A DNA stretch of 64,000 nt from Aurantiacibacter spongiae (GCF_003815535.1 NZ_RPFZ01000001.1:2356001-2420000), one strand, 5' to 3'. Positions 9,106 to 18,475 are shown, counted from the stretch's first letter. Notes: generated from the letters alone by a model not told the origin. Numbers and translations: made by a program.

Positions 9106-10943
9106 CAGTCGAGCGCGAATTCGGTCTTGTAGTCGCGCGCCAGCGCCGGATCCTGCCGCTCCTTCGTCATGACGCAATTGCCGACCGCCAGGTGATCGAG
9201 CCCGGTGCCCATGAAGCAGCGGAAGGCGTCTTCGGGCGTGCACACGATCGGTTCCCCGCGCACGTTGAAGCTTGTGTTGATGAGCACCGGGCAGTTGGTA
9301 CGCTTCTCGAACGCGGTCAGAAGATCCCAGTAACGCGGATTGGTCTCGCGGTGCACGGTCTGGATACGCGCGGAATAATCGACGTGGGTGATCGCCGGTA
9401 TTTCCGAACGCGCGACATTGAGCTTGTCGATCCCGAACAGCTCCTGCTCCTCGTCGGTCATGGTACGCTGGCGATCCTTCGCCACGTCGCCCACGATCAG
9501 CATGTACGGGCTGTCGCCGTCGTGATCGAACCAGTCCGCCACGCTTTCGCGCTTCACCGAAGGCGCGAACGGGCGGAAGCTCTCGCGATACTTGACTTTG
9601 AGGTTCAGCGTCTTCTGCATGGTCGGCGAGCGGGGATCGCCAAGGATGGAACGTCCGCCCAGCGCGCGCGGGCCGAACTCCATGCGCCCCTGCATCCAGC
9701 CGACCGCCTTGCCTTCGGTCAGCGCGTCGGCGGTGCGCTCTATGGTATCGGCGTCGTCGTGCACCTCGAAGGTTGCCCCGGCCTCGCGCAACCGGCGCTC
9801 GATCTCGGGCTGGCTGTAAGTCGGTCCGAGATAGGAGCCTGCCATCGTGTCGCGTCGGTCCTGCCGCACGCTGCGCGGCTGATCGTGATACTGGTGCCAG
9901 GCGGACAGCGCCGCGCCCAGCGCCCCCCCGGCGTCACCGGCGGCGGGCTGGATCCAGATCGAATCGAAAATGCCCTCGCGCAGCAACTTGCCGTTCGCGA
10001 CGCAGTTGAGGGCGACGCCGCCCGCCAGGCATAGATTGCGCTCTCCCGTCTCGGTCCGGATCGATTTCGCGAGGCGCAGCACGATCATCTCGGTCACCGC
10101 CTGAATCGAGGCGGCGAGATCCATCTCGCGCTGGGTGAGCTGGTCTTCGGGCTTGCGCGGCGGGCCGCCGAAAAGTGCGTCGAATGCGGGCGAGGTCATC
10201 GTCAGCCCGGTGATGTAGTTGAAATAGCGCTGGTCCATGTGGAACGTGCCGTCCTCGTTCACATGGATCAGGTTGTCGAGAATGGTTTGGACGTAGCGCG
10301 GTGTGCCGTAAGGCGCGAGGCCCATGACCTTGTATTCGCCCGAGTTGACACGAAACCCGGTATAAAAGGTGAACGCCGAATAGAGCAGCCCGAGCGAGTG
10401 CGGGAAGTGCAGTTCCTTGAGCAGTTCGAGCCGGTTCCCGACACCGTGGCCAAGCGAAGTGGTGCACCATTCGCCCACCCCGTCCATCGTCAGGATGGCG
10501 GCGCTTTCATAGGGAGAGGGGAAGAAGGCGCTGGCCGCGTGCGACTGGTGATGCTCGGTAAACAGCAGCGATCCGTTCCATCGCCTGCCATCCGGCAGCT
10601 CCTCGATCTCCTCGCGCAGCATCTTCTTCTGGAACAGCTTTTCCTTGATCCACAACGGTATCGCGAGGCGGAAGGACGCGAAGCCGCGCGGCGCGGTGGC
10701 GAAGTAGGATTCCAGCAGCCGCTCGAACTTCAGGAACGGCTTTTCGTAGAAGACGACATGGTCGACGTCCGCGATCGTGAAGCCCGCTTCGGCGAGGCAG
10801 TACTCGATCGCGGCGCGCGGAAAGCGCGGATCGTGCTTGCGCCGGCTGAAGCGTTCCTCCTGCCCGGCGGCGACGATGTTGCCATCCTCGACCAGTGCTG
10901 CCGCGCTGTCGTGGTAGAAGGCCGATATGCCGAGGATGCGCAT
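9105..10943 (-). CDS. NodU/CmcH-family carbamoyltransferase
   Basis: 612 residues. The family hallmarks are all present: N-terminal MRILGISAFYHDSAAALVED, the His-rich TEHHQSHAASAFF, DGVGEWCTTSLG, LAGGVALNCVANGKL, GRMEFGPRALGGRSILGDPR and NTSFNVRGEPIVCTPEDAF. These proteins transfer a carbamoyl group from carbamoyl phosphate through a carbamoyl-adenylate intermediate to a sugar or other hydroxyl. The start at 10943 fits the conserved N-terminus and lies 14 bp after the upstream DUF5989 gene. The acceptor is unknown. Its partners (SxtJ-like, DUF5989, SGNH) recur beside this family near surface-polysaccharide genes, so a cell-surface glycan is a fair guess. Confidence 0.92.
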   Translation of the reverse strand: MRILGISAFYHDSAAALVEDGNIVAAGQEERFSRRKHDPRFPRAAIEYCLAEAGFTIADVDHVVFYEKPFLKFERLLESYFATAPRGFASFRLAIPLWIKEKLFQKKMLREEIEELPDGRRWNGSLLFTEHHQSHAASAFFPSPYESAAILTMDGVGEWCTTSLGHGVGNRLELLKELHFPHSLGLLYSAFTFYTGFRVNSGEYKVMGLAPYGTPRYVQTILDNLIHVNEDGTFHMDQRYFNYITGLTMTSPAFDALFGGPPRKPEDQLTQREMDLAASIQAVTEMIVLRLAKSIRTETGERNLCLAGGVALNCVANGKLLREGIFDSIWIQPAAGDAGGALGAALSAWHQYHDQPRSVRQDRRDTMAGSYLGPTYSQPEIERRLREAGATFEVHDDADTIERTADALTEGKAVGWMQGRMEFGPRALGGRSILGDPRSPTMQKTLNLKVKYRESFRPFAPSVKRESVADWFDHDGDSPYMLIVGDVAKDRQRTMTDEEQELFGIDKLNVARSEIPAITHVDYSARIQTVHRETNPRYWDLLTAFEKRTNCPVLINTSFNVRGEPIVCTPEDAFRCFMGTGLDHLAVGNCVMTKERQDPALARDYKTEFALD

Positions 10944-10957
10944 GGGTCTGCCGGCGG

Positions 10958-11107
10958 TCAGAAGATCGTGTAGATGAACGGCGCGACTGCGGTGCCGTGC
11001 GTCAGCACGATCAGCAGGCCGAACCCGAACATGATCGCCAGGATCGGTGCCATCCACAGCTTCTTGCGGGCGCGCAGGAAGGCCCATAGTTCCCTTGTCA
11101 GTTCCAT
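10958..11107 (-). CDS. DUF5989 family small membrane protein
   Basis: 49 residues, MELTRELWAFLRARKKLWMA followed by a single hydrophobic helix and ending APFIYTIF. The short amphipathic N-terminus with Trp and basic residues plus one transmembrane helix is typical of DUF5989, a family known from its place beside SxtJ-like proteins and NodU-type carbamoyltransferases. The start codon follows the SxtJ-like stop by 10 bp, and the stop is 14 bp before the carbamoyltransferase start. The function is unknown; a subunit or membrane tether for the transferase is plausible. Confidence 0.85.
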   Translation of the reverse strand: MELTRELWAFLRARKKLWMAPILAIMFGFGLLIVLTHGTAVAPFIYTIF

Positions 11108-11117
11108 CTCGATCCTC

Positions 11118-11555
11118 TCAAAACTGGTTTTTCATCGTGTCGGGCGGCGGCCCGGCGGGGTCGCGCGAAATCCATTGCGTGCGGGAACCGGGGGCGCGTC
11201 TGCGGTTGAGCGCGTCGCGTCCGAACAGCTTCATGCCAAGGCCGACCGGCAGGAAGACGAACGTGTAGATCAGCGCCATCATCACCGGATTGACGATCGC
11301 GGCGAGAAGCAGACCCAGTTTCGTCCACGCGGTGTTGAGCGGGGCCAGGAGCGCGGGTCTGGTCAGGGCCGCCAGCACCAGCAAGCCGCCGACGATCAGC
11401 AGCGCGAGCGTGCTGCCCGGTCCGGCGCTCAGGAACAGGCGGCGCACGAGGCCGATGGCGACGAGAATGCCGCCGACGGTCAGGCCGAACGAGCGGTCCG
11501 ACGGGCCCGCGATCTCGCGATGATCCTCGTAGGTTTCGTGTCCGGTGCCGGCCAT
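11118..11555 (-). CDS. SxtJ-family membrane protein
   Basis: 145 residues. The N-terminal cytoplasmic part (MAGTGHETYEDHREIAG) is followed by two to four hydrophobic segments (FGLTVGGILVAIGLVRRL, LALLIVGGLLVLAAL, LGLLLAAIVNPVMMALIYTF). The C-terminal tail ends RDPAGPPPDTMKNQF, a pattern seen in SxtJ-like proteins. SxtJ was named from the saxitoxin cluster, where its role is unclear. It is the first gene of the four-gene operon and has a good ribosome-binding site (GGGAGAG). No toxin biosynthesis should be inferred: the same pairing with DUF5989 and a carbamoyltransferase is widespread in non-toxic bacteria. Confidence 0.8.
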   Translation of the reverse strand: MAGTGHETYEDHREIAGPSDRSFGLTVGGILVAIGLVRRLFLSAGPGSTLALLIVGGLLVLAALTRPALLAPLNTAWTKLGLLLAAIVNPVMMALIYTFVFLPVGLGMKLFGRDALNRRRAPGSRTQWISRDPAGPPPDTMKNQF

Positions 11556-11770
11556 CTGCGTCTCTCCCGAGCTGCGGTGGGTGATGCGTGCGTGCCGCTT
11601 GCGTCCTGGCCGGAGACGCCGTGTTCCACTGGCCGCGTTGGAACAGAGGCTAGAAAGGCAGACATTCGAACGCCATAGGCCCTTAAGTATCGAGCCCTGT
11701 CTTGGCGGATTACCGCTTTGGTATAGGCACTGGCGCCCTTGTGGCGCGGACGGTCCGTTGCACGCCGGGT

Positions 11771-14700
11771 CTATGACGAACGCGAGGGAGACGCTTCCCT
11801 GTTCACGGACGCTTCGGCGTCGTCCCGGTCGTGGTTCTCGTCCCCGTCGCCGGCGGTCTCCTTGTCATCGCCCGTACCGGCGGCGCGAAGCATTCCGGCG
11901 ACGCGGCCCAGCATTGCCGCGGGAGAGGCGGGTTTGGCGAGGAATTCGCGGGCTTGAGCATCCTCCTCGATGTCGAGATCCGAGCCATAGCCCGACACGA
12001 TCAGGCAGGGTATGCCGAGCCGGTCCAGGTCCGGATAAAGTTCCGTCACGGCCCGTCCGTCGATGTTGAAATCGAGCATCGCCAGATCGACCGCCTCCTC
12101 GTTCAACGCGGTGCGCGCCTCTTCGAGCGAGTGGTACGGGCCGACAACGTGCGCGCCTGCTGCGATAAGCGCGCGGGCGTGCTGTTCGGCGACCAGCCAT
12201 TCGTCATCCAGCACCAGCACACGCGCATCGGCGATGGGGGCGAGATCGGCCTCGGGCGGCACGGCCGCAACCGGCGCCGCGGCGGCCTTGGGTGCGGTTG
12301 TCAGCCGTTCCATGGGAAAGCTGCAGGTCACTACGAGTCCGGACCTGCGATAATCTATCTTGGCGGTGGCCTGCAATTGCGCGCCCAGGATACGCTCGAT
12401 CACGGTCGAGCCGAACCCCTCGCTAACCGGTGCTTCCACATCCGGTCCGCCGGTCTCGGTCCAGGACAGATCGAGCATGTCCTTGCCGTTTTCCGCCGTC
12501 CGCCTGCTCCATTCCACCGTCAGCGTGCCGTCTGGTACCGACAGCGCGCCGTATTTCAGGGCGTTGGTGGTCAGTTCGTGAAACGCCATCGACAGCGCCT
12601 GTGCGGCAGCGGGTGAGACGGCGACCTCCTCGCCCTCGATGACGACGTTGCCGCCCGAGCGCGAATGGGCCAGTTCGTCCTCCACCAGCGTCCGCAGCCG
12701 CGCGCCCTGCCAGCGCGCATCGGCGAGCAGGGAATGGGTGCGCGCCATGGCGTGCAGGCGCCGCTCGAAACCCTTGATGAACTCCTCGAAGGTCGGCGCG
12801 TTCTTGCCGGTGATCTTGGCGATCGACCTGATGATCGCGAGTACGTTCTTCACCCGGTGATCGAGCTCGCGCATGATGAAGCGGTTCTGCTCCTCGGCCA
12901 GCTTGGCCTCGGTGATGTCCGCGTTCAGCCCCAGTACCGTGGTCTTGCCATCCTCCACGAGGCGTTCGCCCCGCGCGGTCATCCAGATGGTCCTGCCGTC
13001 GCCGCGCCGCAGGCGGAATTCCGCGTTGAACGGCGTGCCCTGCCGGACCGTGTCATCGAACGCATCGCGAATACGCTGGCGATCGTCTTCGACGATCATA
13101 TCGAAGAACTCGTCGCGCGACGGCTTGCGGCGGGTGAACCCGCGCCCCATCATGTCGCGCAGCTGCTCGTCCCAGACCACCAACTCGTGTTCGGGATCGT
13201 AGCGCCAGGCGCCCATCTCGGCGGTCTTGATCGCCAGCGACAGCAGCAGGCTCTCGCGCGCCAGATGTGCTTCCCGCGCGATCTGCATGATAGTGGCCGC
13301 GGCGACATTGGCTGCGGATTTGAGGATGCTGAGGTCTTCCTCGGTGAACTTGCGCGCGTTGCGGTCGTGCAGGCCCAGCACGCCCCACGGCTTGCCGCCC
13401 ACCTCGATCAGGCAGCTGATGCCCGACTGCACCGAATGATCGGTCAGCAAGGGCGGCGGGTCGAAGCGGCGTTCGCCGTCGAAATCCGTTACCAGCACGG
13501 CATGTTCGACCTTGAGCGTGTAGCCGCCCTGGCTCTTCACCCCGGTTTCGACGCTGGCCGATCCGACGAGGCCGGTCTTCCAGCCCGCGCCCGCAGCCAG
13601 GACGAGACGGTCCGCGTCCTCGTCCAGCTCCAGCACCTTGGCATAGTCGCAGTCCATCGCCACGCGCAGCAGGGCACACATTTCATCGAGAAAGTGCGGC
13701 AGTTCGCGCGCGGCGAGCGCGGTCTGGCTCAGTTCGGCGATGATCCGCTGCTGCCGCTCGCGCCGGGCGAGAAGGCGCGCGGCCTCGGCCTGCTCGGTGA
13801 TGTCGCCATAGGTGACCACGACACCCCTGATGCGCTGGTCGGCGGTGCGATAGGGCTGGACGCGGCGGACATAGACGCCGCCATCTTCCGCCTGCACCTG
13901 CCGTTCCGAGGGCGACAGGTCGCCCAGAGTGGATTGCACGTCGGCGAGCAGGTCGTCGTCCGCAACCTTGAAGGCGAGGTCCGTCACCCGCCGGCCGATA
14001 TCGCCTTCGCGCAACTCCACGAGCTGGTTCATCGCCGGGGTGAACCCGTTGATGACGAGATCGGGATCGAGAAACAGCACCGGTAGGCGCGTGCTGGTGA
14101 ACAGGTTTCGCAGATCGTCCTTCGAGCGTTCGACCTCGACGATCTTTTCTTCCAGCTGGTTGTTGACGGTGATCAGTTCCTCGTTGAGCGACTGCAGTTC
14201 CTCGCGGCTGGTTTCCAGCTCCTCGTTGGCGGACTGCAGTTCCTCGTTCGCGGCGACGGCTTCCTCGTTGCTGGCCTTCAGTTCCTCGTTGGAGGTTTCC
14301 AGCTCCTCCACGGTCGTCTGCAAATCCTCCCGCACGATGGCGAGTTCGTTTTCCAGTTGCGTGGCGTAGTCGCCCTCGCCGCCGGTCCGCTCTGCGTCCC
14401 TTCCGGCGTCGCGCTCGTCCTTGTCTTCCTGCTCGATGAAGGTCACTAGATAGAGCGTCTGATCGCCGTCACGCACCGGCTCGCACTCGACGCAGACCGT
14501 AGTGTCGCGATCCGGAAAACGGACCTTGGCGCTGCGGTGCGAAGGCCGGTTGCCCGATTTCACCTTGGTCAGCGCCTCTCGCACGCGGGATCGCAAGGGG
14601 GCTGGCAGCAGATCGTAGATCGACGTGCTCGGTTCGCCCTCCGGGTGGTCGAGGAACCGGCGTACCGGACCGTGGAAATAGGCGATTTCCCCGTCGCTGT

Positions 14701-16267
14701 GGACCGCGATGGCCGCGGGCGCGTAGCGTTGCAGGAGCGAGCGACGCACCTGCTCAGCCAGTTCGAATCGCCTGTCGCGCCGCGACCGGGACGCCGGCAT
14801 CTGAATGATCTTTCCGTCGCCGCGATGCCGCTCCCCCTGCGCCGACAGCCGCGCCGACGCACGGCCCGGAAGGCGTGTGTAGAGATGCGCCTTGTTGTCG
14901 ACCGAGGCGAATTCGCGCTTGTGCGCTCCCGTCGTCTCCGACGTGCCCAGCAACAGGAAACCGCCCTCGCGCAGAGCGAAATGGAAGGTTTCGAGCAATT
15001 CGTCCTGCACCCCGGTCTCGAGATAGATGAGCAGGTTGCGACAGCTGACGAAGTCGAGCTTGGAGAAAGGCGGGTCGGACAGGATGTTCTGCTGGGCGAA
15101 GACGACCCGCTCGCGCAACGCCTTCTTTACCCGCCAGCCGTGGTTTTCCCGGTCAAAGAAGCGGCTCAGCCGCTCCTGCGACACGTCGTTGCTGATGCTC
15201 TCGGCATAAACGCCCTCGCGCCCGTGGGCGATGGCCTCGTCGTCGAGATCGGTGGCGAAGATCTGCCAGTTGCAGGCCTCGCTCGTCGCCGCGCACTGTT
15301 CCTCCATCAGCATGGCGAGGGTGAAGGCCTCTTCTCCGGTGGAGCAGGCCGGAACCCAGATGCGCACCGGATCGCCGTCTTCCGAAGCGCGCCGCGCCAG
15401 GGGCTTGATCGCCTGGTCGACCACCGCCGGCCAGACCTCTCTATCGCGGAAGAAACTCGTCACGTTGATGAGCAGGTCGTCGAACAGGCGCTTCAGTTCG
15501 TCACCATCGTCGCGCAGATGCTGAAGATAGTCGTTCAGCCCGTCGAAGCGCAGCAAATTCATGCGGCGGCGCACGCGCCGGGCGAGGGTGCCGGCCTTGT
15601 AGGCAGAAAAATCATGCCCCGTGCGCGTTTTCAGCAGGGAGACGACGCCCGACAGGTCGTTGCGGTTGAAGCCGGCATTCTCGCGCGGTTCGGCCATCCG
15701 CCGGGCCAGTTCCGCGATGGTCGCGCAAAGCTGGCCGATGTCGCCTACCTCGTCCACCGCGCCGGCATCAATGGCGGAGCGCGGCATTCCGTCATAGAGC
15801 GCGGTTTCCGGCGACTGGGTCAGCGACACGCCGCCCGCGCCCTTGATGGCGCGCAGCCCCAGTGTTCCGTCCGAGCCGGTTCCCGACAGCACCACCCCGA
15901 CCGACTGCGCCCCCGCGGTTTCCGCCAGCGATCGCATAAAATGGTCGATCGGCATCCGTTTTCCGCGCGGCTCGCTGGGATGTTCGACGAACAGGCCGGT
16001 ATCGACGAGCGTTATGTATTCGCCGGGGGTGAGCACGTAGATATGGCCCGGCTCGACCTTCGCATCCTGCTCGGCCTCTTGTACAGGAAGCGGCGCGGCG
16101 CGGGACAGGATGCCGGTCAGCTGGCTCTCGTGATCGGGGGCGAGGTGCTGGAGGATGACGAAACTGGCGCAAATGTCGGCGGGGATTTGCGAAACGAAGC
16201 TCTTGAGCGCCTCGATCCCACCGGCGGACGCCCCTACCGCGACGATCGGATGCGTGAAGTCTGTCAT
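11771..16267 (-). CDS. CheB-CheR-PAS-GAF-PAS-HWE histidine kinase-receiver fusion protein
   Basis: 1498 residues. Approximate order: CheB methylesterase (5-190), with its Ser in VGASAGGIEAL, His in LQHLAPDHES and Asp in GTGSDGTLG; CheR methyltransferase (205-475), with SAM loop PACSTGEEAFTLAM; a PAS-like segment; a coiled coil of repeated NEEL units (about 635-730); PAS (735-850); GAF (855-1020); PAS (1030-1150); an HWE/HisKA_2 kinase with phospho-His in LDHRVKNVLAIIRS (1160-1340); and a receiver domain with VLVLDDEWLVAEQ and Asp in LAMLDFNIDG (1370-1485). There is no membrane segment, so it is a cytoplasmic sensor. The HRVKN motif fits the HRxxN kinases that act on the alphaproteobacterial general stress response. 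The signal and partner are unknown. Confidence 0.93.
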   Translation of the reverse strand: MTDFTHPIVAVGASAGGIEALKSFVSQIPADICASFVILQHLAPDHESQLTGILSRAAPLPVQEAEQDAKVEPGHIYVLTPGEYITLVDTGLFVEHPSEPRGKRMPIDHFMRSLAETAGAQSVGVVLSGTGSDGTLGLRAIKGAGGVSLTQSPETALYDGMPRSAIDAGAVDEVGDIGQLCATIAELARRMAEPRENAGFNRNDLSGVVSLLKTRTGHDFSAYKAGTLARRVRRRMNLLRFDGLNDYLQHLRDDGDELKRLFDDLLINVTSFFRDREVWPAVVDQAIKPLARRASEDGDPVRIWVPACSTGEEAFTLAMLMEEQCAATSEACNWQIFATDLDDEAIAHGREGVYAESISNDVSQERLSRFFDRENHGWRVKKALRERVVFAQQNILSDPPFSKLDFVSCRNLLIYLETGVQDELLETFHFALREGGFLLLGTSETTGAHKREFASVDNKAHLYTRLPGRASARLSAQGERHRGDGKIIQMPASRSRRDRRFELAEQVRRSLLQRYAPAAIAVHSDGEIAYFHGPVRRFLDHPEGEPSTSIYDLLPAPLRSRVREALTKVKSGNRPSHRSAKVRFPDRDTTVCVECEPVRDGDQTLYLVTFIEQEDKDERDAGRDAERTGGEGDYATQLENELAIVREDLQTTVEELETSNEELKASNEEAVAANEELQSANEELETSREELQSLNEELITVNNQLEEKIVEVERSKDDLRNLFTSTRLPVLFLDPDLVINGFTPAMNQLVELREGDIGRRVTDLAFKVADDDLLADVQSTLGDLSPSERQVQAEDGGVYVRRVQPYRTADQRIRGVVVTYGDITEQAEAARLLARRERQQRIIAELSQTALAARELPHFLDEMCALLRVAMDCDYAKVLELDEDADRLVLAAGAGWKTGLVGSASVETGVKSQGGYTLKVEHAVLVTDFDGERRFDPPPLLTDHSVQSGISCLIEVGGKPWGVLGLHDRNARKFTEEDLSILKSAANVAAATIMQIAREAHLARESLLLSLAIKTAEMGAWRYDPEHELVVWDEQLRDMMGRGFTRRKPSRDEFFDMIVEDDRQRIRDAFDDTVRQGTPFNAEFRLRRGDGRTIWMTARGERLVEDGKTTVLGLNADITEAKLAEEQNRFIMRELDHRVKNVLAIIRSIAKITGKNAPTFEEFIKGFERRLHAMARTHSLLADARWQGARLRTLVEDELAHSRSGGNVVIEGEEVAVSPAAAQALSMAFHELTTNALKYGALSVPDGTLTVEWSRRTAENGKDMLDLSWTETGGPDVEAPVSEGFGSTVIERILGAQLQATAKIDYRRSGLVVTCSFPMERLTTAPKAAAAPVAAVPPEADLAPIADARVLVLDDEWLVAEQHARALIAAGAHVVGPYHSLEEARTALNEEAVDLAMLDFNIDGRAVTELYPDLDRLGIPCLIVSGYGSDLDIEEDAQAREFLAKPASPAAMLGRVAGMLRAAGTGDDKETAGDGDENHDRDDAEASVNREASPSRSS

Positions 16268-16426
16268 CGCCGCACCCTTGCCGCGATCCCGCTCGCGGTC
16301 GCTGTTTGGAAAGTCGATGGCACGACTTCGTTCACCTCGCCTTCACTTTCCCGGTGTGGCCGAGAACGCCTGCCGGTTCAAGGCGGTTACACCGGGCACC
16401 GGCGGAAGCTAACTAAGATTAGGTGA

Positions 16427-16446
16427 TTGCCGCCGGCTAGCGGCAA
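16427..16446 (-). terminator. Possible hairpin downstream of the Crp/Fnr gene
   Basis: A perfect 7-bp stem (TTGCCGC / GCGGCAA) with a 6-base loop lies 25 bp beyond the stop of the minus-strand Crp/Fnr gene. It could end that transcript before the kinase gene. There is no clear U-run, so the call is weak. Confidence 0.3.
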
Positions 16447-16471
16447 GGCCAACGATGCGCACGCAGCCGGG

Positions 16472-17257
16472 TCAAGCCGACCTTGCGCTGTCCGCCGGAG
16501 GGCGATGCATGTGATCGACATAGGCGAGCGACCTGCTCTCTTCCTCGGGACGGACGACGATATGGTTGGTCAGCGTCTTGCGGATCACCCGCTCCTCGGC
16601 AAGCAGGCTGCGAATGGTGCGGCCGAGATGGACGGGCGTGATACCGAGCATATCGGCGATCTCGGCCTGCGTCATGCCGCTCCGGGCGTTGTCATAGCGA
16701 AGCCCGGCCACGGCGTATTCGCTCTTCAGATCGAGCAGGAAATGCAGGAAACGTTCGGGCGCCTGGCCTACCACCAGCGTGCGCGTGCGTTGCGAGGCGC
16801 GCAGCGCGCGAGCGTGCTCGTGCCGCAGGATCGCCGTCTCGATTCCGGGCGTTTCCGCGAAGACTTCACGCAGCGCATCCTTGCCGAACAACGATACCGC
16901 CGTGCGCTTCTTGAACAGGATGTCGGAGCGGATCGGCGCGTCCTGATCGCGCGACCAGTTGCAGATCGCACCCGGACCGTAGATATCGCTGACATAGCGC
17001 CGGCCGTCGGGCATGATCTGAAAGCGGTAGGCGAAGCCCTCTTCGATCACCGCGATATTTTCGGCGACGTCGTCCTGCGACCAGATCGGCGTATCGACGG
17101 CAAAATTCCGCCGGCCAGTAAAGACCGCTTCGAATACGGACGGTTGCACACGCCGGTCGAACGCGTGAAGGCGGGTTACGAGTGCCGTCAGATCGGCCCG
17201 CGCATAATCGGCCCGGGGCGTGGTGGATCGCGGAAACAGCTGGGTCAGTTCGGTCAT
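16472..17257 (-). CDS. Crp/Fnr-family transcriptional regulator
   Basis: 261 residues. The N-terminal half is a cyclic-nucleotide-binding-like beta-roll (about 35-150, with VIEEGFAYRFQIMPDGRRYV and DIYGPGAICNW). The C-terminal half is a winged helix with the recognition segment MTQAEIADMLGITPVHLGRT (about 195-215). Only one Cys is visible (AICNW), so the four-Cys iron-sulfur cluster of true FNR is absent; the ligand is unknown. It stands between the kinase gene (same strand, 204 bp away) and a divergent membrane protein gene. Confidence 0.88.
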   Translation of the reverse strand: MTELTQLFPRSTTPRADYARADLTALVTRLHAFDRRVQPSVFEAVFTGRRNFAVDTPIWSQDDVAENIAVIEEGFAYRFQIMPDGRRYVSDIYGPGAICNWSRDQDAPIRSDILFKKRTAVSLFGKDALREVFAETPGIETAILRHEHARALRASQRTRTLVVGQAPERFLHFLLDLKSEYAVAGLRYDNARSGMTQAEIADMLGITPVHLGRTIRSLLAEERVIRKTLTNHIVVRPEEESRSLAYVDHMHRPPADSARSA

Positions 17258-17374
17258 ATAGTCACAAAACCCTAGCAGGTTTCACGGCAAATCAGTTCCA
17301 TTTCCATACCTTTTCCGAAAAAAGCAATAAAGATATATTAGTGTATTCGAGATGAATGTGAATATCTGACCGTC

Positions 17375-17854
17375 ATGCGCGCATTTTTCGTCACCTTCAT
17401 ATCGGTCATCGTTATTCTCTTGCCCGGCCGGGAGGCGAACCGCGTGGCGGGCCTGAAGGGTGCGGGCCTGGCGAGTGCGGCGCTGTGGTTCGCCGTCATG
17501 CTGTCCGCTACCGGCGGGGCGGCGCTGGCAGCGTGGGCAGGTCATCTTCTCGCTCCCTCCGCGCCCGCGCCGCTGACATCCTTGCTACTGGCGGCCGCGT
17601 TCGTGCTCGGCGGGGCCGAATTGCTGGCGGGCGTGACGGGAGACGCGGCAGGCTTGGCGATCGCGGCGAACGCGATGCTTCACGACGATGCGCTTCTGGC
17701 GGGTTTCGGCGGTGCGGCGGGTGCGTCTGCCGCGCTGGGAATAGCCGCGATGGCCGGACCGGACTGGGAGCGCATACCGCGACCCCGCATCGCCCGGTCC
17801 GTCGGGTTCGCACTGATGGCGGGCGGCGGCGTCACCGCGTTCCTGACGCTCTGA
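17375..17854 (+). CDS. Hypothetical multi-pass inner-membrane protein
   Basis: 159 residues, strongly hydrophobic, with about five possible transmembrane helices (MRAFFVTFISVIVILLPG, ALWFAVMLSATGGAALAAWA, LTSLLLAAAFVLGGAELLAG, AGASAALGIAAMAG, GFALMAGGGVTAF). I do not recognise the family. It is divergent from the Crp/Fnr gene across an AT-rich 117-bp gap, so it may be a target of that regulator. Codon use is like its neighbours. Confidence 0.65.
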   Translation: MRAFFVTFISVIVILLPGREANRVAGLKGAGLASAALWFAVMLSATGGAALAAWAGHLLAPSAPAPLTSLLLAAAFVLGGAELLAGVTGDAAGLAIAANAMLHDDALLAGFGGAAGASAALGIAAMAGPDWERIPRPRIARSVGFALMAGGGVTAFLTL

Positions 17855-17968
17855 GGACCGAAATCATCTATCAAGGCGATTAGTGTGGCAGTCATATTAG
17901 GTGAAACCGATCACCGGTCCTGCCCATTGTCCAGATGAACCAGGCAAACGGGAAGGAAGGATATTTTC

Positions 17969-18430
17969 ATGGCCGATACCGGCGATAATTCGAAGACCGA
18001 ACTGATCGAGGGAATGAACGCCCTGCTGGCCGATCACATGGCGCTCTATTTCAAGACCAAGAACTTTCACTGGCACGTCACAGGTCCGCGCTTTCGCGAC
18101 CTGCACCTGCTGTTCGACGAGCAGGCAGCGGAAATCCAGGGGCAGGTCGACGCGATCGCGGAGCGCGTGCGCAAAAACGATGCGATGACGCTGACCTCGA
18201 TCGGCGCCATCGCGCGCTATACGCAGGTCGCGGATCAGGACGACACGACCCTGCCGCCCGATGCGATGGTGAAGGAATTGCGCGACGACAACCGCGCCGT
18301 GGTCGCCCGCCTCAAGGCACTCAAGGAACCGGCCGAGAAGGCTGGAGACAACGCCACCGACGGCCTGCTGGACGAGTGGACGGACATGGCGGAGGAGCGC
18401 GTGTGGTTTCTCAATTCCTTCCTCAAATAG
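17969..18430 (+). CDS. dps: Dps-family DNA-protection ferritin
   Basis: 153 residues, the usual length for the family. The ferroxidase signature is clear: KNFHWHVTGPRFRDLHLLFD followed by EQAAEIQGQVDAIAERV, supplying the intersubunit His, Asp and Glu ligands. Dps dodecamers oxidise iron(II) with hydrogen peroxide, store the iron and bind DNA during stress or starvation. The ribosome-binding site is GGAAGGAAGG. No exact EcfG-type or OxyR-type motif was found in the 114 bp upstream. Confidence 0.95.
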   Translation: MADTGDNSKTELIEGMNALLADHMALYFKTKNFHWHVTGPRFRDLHLLFDEQAAEIQGQVDAIAERVRKNDAMTLTSIGAIARYTQVADQDDTTLPPDAMVKELRDDNRAVVARLKALKEPAEKAGDNATDGLLDEWTDMAEERVWFLNSFLK

Positions 18431-18475
18431 TCTCGCCTCTCGCCAAGCCGCTGCGCAAACGCTAGCGCTGGCGGC

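Noticed and set aside
11118..11555. Saxitoxin biosynthesis
   Set aside because: Only the SxtJ-like and carbamoyltransferase families are shared; no polyketide or other saxitoxin core genes are present, and this pair is common in unrelated bacteria.
16308..16332. GGAAA-N16-CGTT, a near EcfG motif on the plus strand
   Set aside because: No plus-strand gene lies downstream; the next genes run on the minus strand. Likely chance.
12665..16426. Two long plus-strand frames (473 and 629 codons) opposite the kinase gene
   Set aside because: Fully covered by the CheB-CheR-kinase coding sequence; no motifs of their own.
17282..17545. Small minus-strand frame across the Crp/membrane-protein gap
   Set aside because: It covers the AT-rich promoter region and the antisense of the membrane protein; no ribosome-binding site or family.
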